The notes under the pieces were generated by a model. That model was not told the DNA's origin, did not search any database, and was given only the letters and a program-made list of their open reading frames with translations. DNA of 12,698 nucleotides from Phycisphaerales bacterium (GTDB lineage Bacteria; Planctomycetota; Phycisphaerae; Phycisphaerales; UBA1924). The stretch covers positions 1-12,698 of the forward strand of contig JAJDDL010000078.1 of the NCBI GenBank assembly GCA_029260335.1, in the 5' to 3' direction. This document shows, piece by piece, positions 7,218 to 12,698 of the stretch (its first letter is position 1; each line of letters begins with the position of its first letter). Position numbers and translations under genes: made by a program.

Positions 7218-7304
7218 GGGGCAGGATAGGGGGCGCTAATGGCTCTTGTATCGCTTCGCGATCGGCGGCAGGATGCCACCGCCCCGCGAGGATCTATGGA
7301 GAAC

Positions 7305-8963
7305 TCATTCTTCGCAACCCAGGACGAAGAGGTCGAGGAACGCGAAGAAATCATCGGCATCGATCACCCCGTTGCCAGTGATATCGGCGACCGAGCGATC
7401 CCCTGCGACGAAGCGGTCCAGGAAGTAGAAGAAATCATCGGCGTCCACGACCCCATCGACCAAGCCATACTCGGGGTCGTTGGAGTTTGCTGAACCCGTA
7501 AAATCTGCTGCGCAGGTATTGATGACCACGATGACGACGTCTTGCAACTCGTCGATGAGTGCGAGGTCGAGGTCGCCGTCGGTATCGACGTCCATCATCA
7601 GGGCGCAGGAGCCTGCGCGGGGCGCATCAAACTCGCGATCGAAGGAAAAGCCGCCGGCACCGTCATTGAGATAGAGGCCCCAATCGCCGCCGAACGACGA
7701 CAGAACCCAATCCAGGTCGCCGTCGCCATCGAGGTCGCCCAGATCGGTCGCGAGGGGGAAGGAATCAGAACTGTGCGATGAGGCAACGCCGAGCGAGCCA
7801 TCGCCGAGGCCCAGCAGGATGGTGCCGTTGTTGTCCGAGGAGTTGGCGCATGCGACATCCTCGTGACCGTCTCCGTTGACATCGCCCGTGTTGAGCATCC
7901 AGGTCGAGCCGCCTGCGCTGCGGTTGCTGAGTTGGGTGAATGTGCCATCGCCGTTGGAGCCTTGGACAATGATCCGCTCGTTGCTGCGTGCTCCGACGAC
8001 GAGGTCGAGCAGGCCGTCCTCATCCATGTCGGCTGCGGCGAGGGCCCACTCACCCGCTCCGCCGCCGTCAAAGAACGTTGGTTGGCCAAACTGGCCCGTG
8101 CCGTCATTGAGAAGCAACGACATGTTCGAGGAAGATGAGTTGGTATTCACGATGTCGATGTCGCCATCGCCATCCACATCGAGCGCGGCGATGCCTCGCG
8201 GGGCATTGCCGACACTGATCACCTGGCTTGTCTCGAATGTTCCATCGCCGTTGCCGAGCAGCACGGACACGGAGTTCACGTTGATGTTGGCGACACAGAC
8301 ATCGACGTTGCCGTCGCGATTGAAGTCGGTGGGTTCGTTGGGGCTCGCGCGATCGCCCAAGGTCGTGGGGGGCGTGAGAAACTCGTCGAACGAGCCCTTG
8401 CCGTCGGCCGAGTTCAAGAAGACGCGGAAGTCGGCGGTGTCTTCGTTGACGACGCTGATGTCGAGGTAGCCGTCGCCGTTGACGTCCGAGCCAATCCCGC
8501 CATAGGCGCGGCTGGATTGGTTCTGGTTCGTGCGCGTGCTGAGCCGCTGGCGTTCGCGGAGCGTGAGGCCCGCGGGATCGGCGGCGGTCCAGAACTGGTG
8601 GGACCAGCCAGCCGCGCGGAGGGCGCCGCCGTCGGCTGCTTGGATGTCGTGCGAGAGAATGACCATGACCTGCTCGCCCGCCGACATTGAGCGTGAGGGC
8701 TCAAGCGTCACGGTTCGGTCGCCGTTGGTGAACTCGAACTTGCCCCAGACCGTGCCGCTCCATCGCCCAAAGGCCCAGAACGAATCGCGATCGATCGTCG
8801 CGCGATCCACCGCTCGATCGAACGTGACCGAGATCGTGGTATCAGTGCCAGCCCCAATCGAGCGAGCGGCGGGGGCGAGATCGACTATCTCGAGCGGCTG
8901 GGCTTGCGAACCACAGGCCAGCAGACCGAGCGCGGCTACCACGGCAAATCTGAGCTTGTTCAT
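7305..8963 (-). CDS. Exported FG-GAP/VCBS seven-repeat beta-propeller protein with dockerin-like C-terminus
   Basis: A 552-residue exported protein. Layout: signal peptide (about 1-22; either cleaved after 'SQAQ' or a lipoprotein signal at 'LLAC', Cys17), an SbsA-type Ig-like domain (about 23-128), seven FG-GAP/VCBS repeats, and a dockerin-like tail (484-550). The Asp-rich calcium loops start near residues 160, 213, 262, 312, 361, 410 and 458, for example 'DVNGDGYLD' and 'DVDGDGDID'. The spacing of about 49 residues and the count of seven suit a closed propeller like integrin alpha heads. The tail has two EF-hand-like units, 'VDADDFFYFLDRF' and 'IDADDFFAFLDLF', bounded by Cys484 and Cys550, the kind of ending common on exported Phycisphaerales proteins. 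A role in surface adhesion or assembly is likely but not shown. The ATG at 8963 has no obvious ribosome binding site. Confidence 0.9.
   Translation of the reverse strand: MNKLRFAVVAALGLLACGSQAQPLEIVDLAPAARSIGAGTDTTISVTFDRAVDRATIDRDSFWAFGRWSGTVWGKFEFTNGDRTVTLEPSRSMSAGEQVMVILSHDIQAADGGALRAAGWSHQFWTAADPAGLTLRERQRLSTRTNQNQSSRAYGGIGSDVNGDGYLDISVVNEDTADFRVFLNSADGKGSFDEFLTPPTTLGDRASPNEPTDFNRDGNVDVCVANINVNSVSVLLGNGDGTFETSQVISVGNAPRGIAALDVDGDGDIDIVNTNSSSSNMSLLLNDGTGQFGQPTFFDGGGAGEWALAAADMDEDGLLDLVVGARSNERIIVQGSNGDGTFTQLSNRSAGGSTWMLNTGDVNGDGHEDVACANSSDNNGTILLGLGDGSLGVASSHSSDSFPLATDLGDLDGDGDLDWVLSSFGGDWGLYLNDGAGGFSFDREFDAPRAGSCALMMDVDTDGDLDLALIDELQDVVIVVINTCAADFTGSANSNDPEYGLVDGVVDADDFFYFLDRFVAGDRSVADITGNGVIDADDFFAFLDLFVLGCEE
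7311..7514 (-). other. Dockerin-like C-terminal module of the propeller protein
   Basis: Codes for residues 484-551. Two duplicated calcium-loop and helix units each carry D-A-D-D-F-F, and Cys residues stand at both ends (Cys484 and Cys550), possibly forming a disulfide. Classical dockerins bind cohesins; no cohesin-like domain is recognisable in this window, so the partner is unknown. Confidence 0.7.
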
Positions 8964-9051
8964 GATCGGAGTCTACTAATAGGAGGCCGATCTGAGAACA
9001 ATCCAGGGATTCCGCGCGGAGCCCAGCGTGAGAAATATGGCGTAGCAGGCT

Positions 9052-12000
9052 CTAGCGAGGCAGGACGAGCGTTCCGGGCTGGCGGATCTCGATCCGATCG
9101 CTCTTCAGGTCCCAGAAGATCCGCCGAGCCGAGCTGGGCGTGCCGGTACGGGCGTCCACATAGGTCACCCGTCCGCCTTCGGCGGCTTGGGCTTCCACGG
9201 TCGACAAGCGGGCGTCATAGAGCAGTTCGTCGCCCATGAGTTCCTGGCGTCCGGAACGGGCGTAGACCTCGCCGCTGGCCAGCACGCTGCGCAGTCGCCC
9301 CGCGCCCAACTCCGCCCCGGAACCAACGTCCGGCTCCTCTTCGAGCTGCTCGAAGCCCGCGACCAGATGCTGGCACAAGAGTCGCGTTGCGAGCTGATCG
9401 CCGAGGCGGACGTGGGTCATGCGGACACGGCCGTCCATGGTGATCGTGCTCAGGTTGCGATCGACGACGAGCGAGTCGTCCCATTCGAACAGAGCGCTGC
9501 CGCGCATCGAGCCTGGGTCATCGATCTGGATCGGTTCCTCGGCGGCAAGCTCGACCTCGTCGATGTTCTCGTCGACAAGCGGATCAACTGCATCAACATC
9601 GGCATCAACGCTCTCGGCTTGCTCGGCCTCGCGATAGTCCGCGACGACAAGCCTGCCGGGATGGTCAACGCGGAGCCTGCCGAGCTCGTTGTTCGCAAAG
9701 ATCTCCGGGCCTTCGAGGCGCAGGAGCGTGTCGATCGCGCGCTCTTCACCCTCGGCGGGCTCGATGGGCGATTCGCGGAGCGATTGGATGACGGCCGGGG
9801 CACCGCCTTCTTCCAGTTGCGCAGCGCCGATCGCTCGCACGCGGAGCACCTCACGCTTGTCCCGATCGACTCGCACGCCCAGGGCGTCGGTGGTGCCCTC
9901 GCTCTGTTCGCGATAAGGCGTGAGCTCGATGTGGACGCGCTCGGCGGTCACCTCGTCGATGGCCAGTTCCTGTGGCCTCCAGGTCGCGAACGCGTTGCCA
10001 AAGCAATCGAGTGTGCCCTGGCGATCATCGAAGAGCATCTGCTTGGTCCAGTTCGCGGTTGCGATCGCAGGGCCGGACTCACTATCGCGATGTCTGGTGA
10101 AGGTGCCGGCGCCGAATACTTCGACAATGCGATCGGTGCCGTTGAGGTGGACCTGGCTTCCGCCGATCTCGTCGTTGCCTTGGCGGAGCACAACAGTCTC
10201 GCCTTCGAGGTCAGCGATTTTGAGCGACGCATCGGCGCGGAGGCGATCGCAGGTTGCCAGGATCAGGTTCTCGGTATCGGTATATTGCACGTCGTCTCGA
10301 GCGCTGACGAACGCGATTACCAGCTTGTCCTCTTCGTTGCGCCGCAGGCGGGCATCGACGATGCCTGCGAGCAGGGTCGACGCGTCGCGCCGGACTTCGG
10401 CTCTTCCTTCGATCGACACGGTCCGCGGGTCCGACCTGCCGGCATCGCTTGCCGCAAAGTCGACCGCAAGGCGTTCACCCAGGATCGTTGCGCCTCGGCC
10501 ATCACCGCCGGTGACCGGTCCGACGACCTCGAGATGCCGAAGGTTTGGCTTGCGGTCCTCGGTTCGCTCGAAGAACGTCGCGTCCATGACCTCTCCACCC
10601 AAGCGGGCTTCGCCGTCGAGGGCTTCGACTCGGCCGATCATCTTGGCCCAGACCAGGTCGCCCGTGATTTTCTCTTCGCGCAGAGCGAGTTGCATGTCCG
10701 CGCGTTCGGTCCAGGAGACGCGCCTCGGTGATGCAGGATCGGGGCGAACCTGCTCATCGCGCAGGGCGTGGGCGATGCCCGCGCCGGGAATGCTTGCCTC
10801 GCCTGTGTAAAGATTGAACTCGACGCGTCCGGCTTCGAGCATGCCAGCGCCCGGTTGCATGAGCCGCACGGAGTGGGGGCCGAGGCCACCCAGGGCCAGT
10901 TCACGGTGGGTTGCTTTGTAGAGCAGTTCGCCGCAGAATCCGGTGGAACCGCTCTGGTGATCCTCGAAGGCAACGGAGCCGGATTCAGGGGCGCTGAATC
11001 GCACGGCGAGGTGGTTCTGTTCCTTCAACTCCGCCGGCGCGCCATCCTCAAGAAAGTCCACGATCATGGGGCCGTCCCAGTTCAGCACGACCGTTTCATC
11101 CTGAGCGAGCAGATCGAGGGCGACCTGTTCGTCGGGCTGGTCTTGGGGGTCCTGCACGGAATCCTGTTGGATCAAGTCCCCGATCGCACTTAGCGGCTCA
11201 GGTTGGCGGGTCATTGCCGCGATGGCGGCCGATGTGAGCACGTTGCGGAGAGAAGATCCGGCGCTTTGAGCGGCTGGCAATGGGATGCTGGCTTGTTCGC
11301 GGCCGAGAGCGTCATGCGGCAGCTTGTTGTCGACAAGCCGGGCGAAGACGTCCAAGCGGTCGCCCCGGATTTCCTTCACACCCTGCACGACGCGCACGGC
11401 GTCCTGGAACAGCACGTGATAGTGGCGGCGAACCGGGGCCTTGCGCTCGGCCTCGGGCTTGGCACCGGGCATCTGCGGATCAGCCGATGCGCTCTCCGTG
11501 GGGTTGATCGGGTCGGCTTCGGGCCTCAAGTTGTTCGCTCTTGCGTTCTGCCGATTTGGTCGGTTCGGATTGCCGCCCGGGCTGCGGGCGATCTCGACCG
11601 GCGGATCCTCTTGCTCAAGAGTCTTGGGTCGATAGACGAGGCTCTCACCCTCGCGTACCTCCACGTACTCGATGCGCTGGCGAGACTCGTTAAACATGGC
11701 CTTCATGCCGATGCCGGCGAAGTCGACCTGCTCGGTGTGCACGGTAAGCCGGCCCGGCGATGAGACCTCACCGATGGTGAGATTGAAGTCAAATCGATCG
11801 GTGTTTGCGACGAGCCTCGGTTCGGCGAACGAGATGTCTGGTCTGCCTCCGCCCTTGGGTGGGTCGTAGACGAACATCTGCACGCCTCCTGTGAGGCTGC
11901 CGGATTCTGGTCTTTTACCATCGGGCATGGTGAGCACCGCGCGGGGCGCGGTGATGAGCACGAACTCTCCCGATTGCATGTAGATCCAAGTCCGCATCCG

Positions 12001-12324
12001 GCTCGCTTCGTACCGCCGATTGGGCATGGGGTCGAGCTTGCCGAAGTTCATCTCGGCGACGAGCCTGGTGGGGTCATCCTTGTCGGTGATCTGGATCTGC
12101 AGGCCCTTGCCTGAGAGCACCTGGGGGCCTGCACCGGGGGCGGGCAGGTTGCCGATGATGGGTGAGTCGCCGTCTTCGATCGTGAGATCGGATTGCCCGC
12201 TGCCCGGACCTCGCATGAGAAAGAACACGAGCGTGGAGAGCGACGCGATCGCCGCGATCGACAGAAGCCCTGCGCCCACGAGTTGGCCGTCAATTCCACG
12301 TTTGCCCGAGCGCTTCTTTGGCAT
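9052..12324 (-). CDS. Giant LptC/LptA (OstA)-like LPS-transport protein, single N-terminal membrane anchor
   Basis: A 1090-residue protein predicted to sit in the inner membrane with its bulk in the periplasm. A basic N-terminus ('PKKRSGKRG') precedes one hydrophobic segment (about 14-38). Residues about 70-230 look like the LptC fold: beta-rich, with 'MPDGKRPESGSLTGGVQMF' (133-151) and 'VDFAGIGMKAMFNE' (200-213). A Pro/Asn-rich linker follows (about 233-298), then further beta-rich OstA-like stretches (about 300-330, 410-520, 536-805 and 940-1090). These carry phrases such as 'ITGDLVWA', 'LMGDELLYDARLSTVEA' and 'ASGEVYARSG'. Acidic linkers lie at 381-402 and 898-937. LptC is usually near 190 residues and LptA near 185, so this is several times larger. 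It starts 17 bases after kdsC, the neighbour expected for lptC. A role in moving LPS to the outer membrane is inferred from context and fold resemblance. No good Shine-Dalgarno is visible, so coupling to kdsC translation is possible. Confidence 0.72.
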   Translation of the reverse strand: MPKKRSGKRGIDGQLVGAGLLSIAAIASLSTLVFFLMRGPGSGQSDLTIEDGDSPIIGNLPAPGAGPQVLSGKGLQIQITDKDDPTRLVAEMNFGKLDPMPNRRYEASRMRTWIYMQSGEFVLITAPRAVLTMPDGKRPESGSLTGGVQMFVYDPPKGGGRPDISFAEPRLVANTDRFDFNLTIGEVSSPGRLTVHTEQVDFAGIGMKAMFNESRQRIEYVEVREGESLVYRPKTLEQEDPPVEIARSPGGNPNRPNRQNARANNLRPEADPINPTESASADPQMPGAKPEAERKAPVRRHYHVLFQDAVRVVQGVKEIRGDRLDVFARLVDNKLPHDALGREQASIPLPAAQSAGSSLRNVLTSAAIAAMTRQPEPLSAIGDLIQQDSVQDPQDQPDEQVALDLLAQDETVVLNWDGPMIVDFLEDGAPAELKEQNHLAVRFSAPESGSVAFEDHQSGSTGFCGELLYKATHRELALGGLGPHSVRLMQPGAGMLEAGRVEFNLYTGEASIPGAGIAHALRDEQVRPDPASPRRVSWTERADMQLALREEKITGDLVWAKMIGRVEALDGEARLGGEVMDATFFERTEDRKPNLRHLEVVGPVTGGDGRGATILGERLAVDFAASDAGRSDPRTVSIEGRAEVRRDASTLLAGIVDARLRRNEEDKLVIAFVSARDDVQYTDTENLILATCDRLRADASLKIADLEGETVVLRQGNDEIGGSQVHLNGTDRIVEVFGAGTFTRHRDSESGPAIATANWTKQMLFDDRQGTLDCFGNAFATWRPQELAIDEVTAERVHIELTPYREQSEGTTDALGVRVDRDKREVLRVRAIGAAQLEEGGAPAVIQSLRESPIEPAEGEERAIDTLLRLEGPEIFANNELGRLRVDHPGRLVVADYREAEQAESVDADVDAVDPLVDENIDEVELAAEEPIQIDDPGSMRGSALFEWDDSLVVDRNLSTITMDGRVRMTHVRLGDQLATRLLCQHLVAGFEQLEEEPDVGSGAELGAGRLRSVLASGEVYARSGRQELMGDELLYDARLSTVEAQAAEGGRVTYVDARTGTPSSARRIFWDLKSDRIEIRQPGTLVLPR

Positions 12325-12341
12325 GGGTCAATGTTATGCGA

Positions 12342-12698
12342 TCAAGCGTCGTCGCGAGCCTTGTCGTATAGCCCTTTGGCCCTGAGCAGGTGCTCAATTG
12401 CCTCTCGAACCGCACCCTGGCCGCCGCCAAGCTCGGTGACGAACTGCGCAACTTCCCGTGCACTGGGGTCGGCATCTAGGACCGATATCGCAATGCCCAC
12501 CTCTCGCATCAACTTCAAGTCGGCCCAGTCGTCCCCGATGCACGCGACTTGCTGGAGATCCAGACCCAGTTGGCTCGCCATCGTTCGGGCGGCTTGGAGC
12601 TTGTCTTCCACGCGTTGGTTGATGCGAGTGATGCCCAGATCCCGCATGCGATGGACCACTGCGGGCCCGCCTCGCCCGGTGATCACGCCGATGTGCAA
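12342..12698 (-). CDS. kdsC: 3-deoxy-D-manno-octulosonate 8-phosphate phosphatase (partial, C-terminal part)
   Basis: Cytoplasmic HAD-superfamily enzyme that removes phosphate from KDO-8-phosphate to give KDO for LPS inner-core synthesis. The gene runs off the right edge; the visible 118 residues are the C-terminal two thirds, and the TTG at the edge is an internal Leu codon rather than a start. HAD motif II is seen as 'GVITGRGG', motif III Lys in 'RVEDKLQA', and motif IV as 'CIGDDWADLKLM'. The ending 'FVTELGGGQGAVREAIEHLL' matches the KdsC C-terminal region, where Gly-rich and Arg residues of one subunit close the active site of the next in the tetramer. The motif I nucleophile DxD lies outside the window. 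It is followed after 17 bases by the LptC-like gene, which strengthens the call over other small HAD phosphatases such as the CMP-sugar synthetase-linked ones. Confidence 0.9.
   Translation of the reverse strand: MHIGVITGRGGPAVVHRMRDLGITRINQRVEDKLQAARTMASQLGLDLQQVACIGDDWADLKLMREVGIAISVLDADPSAREVAQFVTELGGGQGAVREAIEHLLRAKGLYDKARDDA

Noticed and set aside
7239..7493. Short plus-strand open frame opposite the dockerin-like tail
   Set aside because: Its Glu/Val-rich translation is the reverse of the repeated Asp-Asp-Phe coding; it is a by-product of the repeats.
7311..8490. Regularly spaced Asp-rich motifs seen as a DNA repeat or CRISPR-like array
   Set aside because: The period of about 147 bases comes from protein repeats in frame (FG-GAP/VCBS). 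The DNA copies are divergent and there are no identical repeats with unique spacers.
9011..9020. Palindrome TCCGCGCGGA between the propeller gene and the Lpt-like gene
   Set aside because: Too short and without a T-run to be called a terminator; a 10-base palindrome is expected by chance in GC-rich DNA.
9187..10731. A 514-codon open frame on the plus strand opposite the LptC/A-like gene
   Set aside because: It lies wholly antisense to a gene with a membrane anchor and family likeness. Its translation has no recognisable domain, and long antisense frames are common in GC-rich DNA.

Overview
The window looks like a piece of a planctomycete chromosome, most likely from the Phycisphaerae/Phycisphaerales. 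This rests on three things seen together. One exported protein ends in a PEP-CTERM-like tail of the Pro-Ala-Pro type. A second ends in a Cys-bounded pair of 'DADDFF' EF-hand-like repeats, typical of the dockerin-like tails of that group. A third set of genes is for KDO/LPS. Base composition is GC-rich and coding density is high. No tRNA, rRNA, CRISPR array, insertion sequence or phage gene was seen. The taxonomic call is inference from protein style, not from a marker gene.

Layout. (1) 1-1152, plus strand: the end of a PAS-domain reading frame, followed in another frame by a complete PAS + LuxR-type HTH regulator. The two PAS domains are clearly related, so this is a tandem duplication, and the junction looks partly decayed or frameshifted. 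(2) 1436-2836, plus: a RhlE-type DEAD-box RNA helicase with a TTG start, closed by a textbook terminator. (3) 3026-3688, plus: a small exported PEP-CTERM-type protein. (4) 3689-3830: a convergent gap with two terminators facing opposite ways. (5) 3831-6026, minus: a secreted subtilisin-family (S8) protease with two tandem Ig-like repeats and an FN3 domain. (6) 6273-7217, minus: a conserved protein of unknown function carrying the 'LIDYAGLFPPA' signature. (7) 7305-8963, minus: an exported seven-repeat FG-GAP/VCBS beta-propeller with an N-terminal Ig-like domain and a C-terminal dockerin-like module. (8) 9052-12324, minus: a 1090-residue single-pass membrane protein that reads as an oversized LptC/LptA (OstA)-like protein. 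(9) 12342-12698, minus: the C-terminal part of KdsC (KDO-8-phosphate phosphatase), running off the right edge.

How they fit together. The kdsC-LptC/A pair (17-base gap, same strand) matches the kdsC-lptC-lptA order of Proteobacteria and points to LPS synthesis and export. The giant size and apparently multi-modular build of the Lpt-like protein is the most interesting feature here. The PEP-CTERM protein, protease and propeller protein form a group of exported proteins with three different C-terminal endings (sorting signal, FN3, dockerin-like). The helicase and regulator are ordinary cytoplasmic genes with no evident link to the rest.
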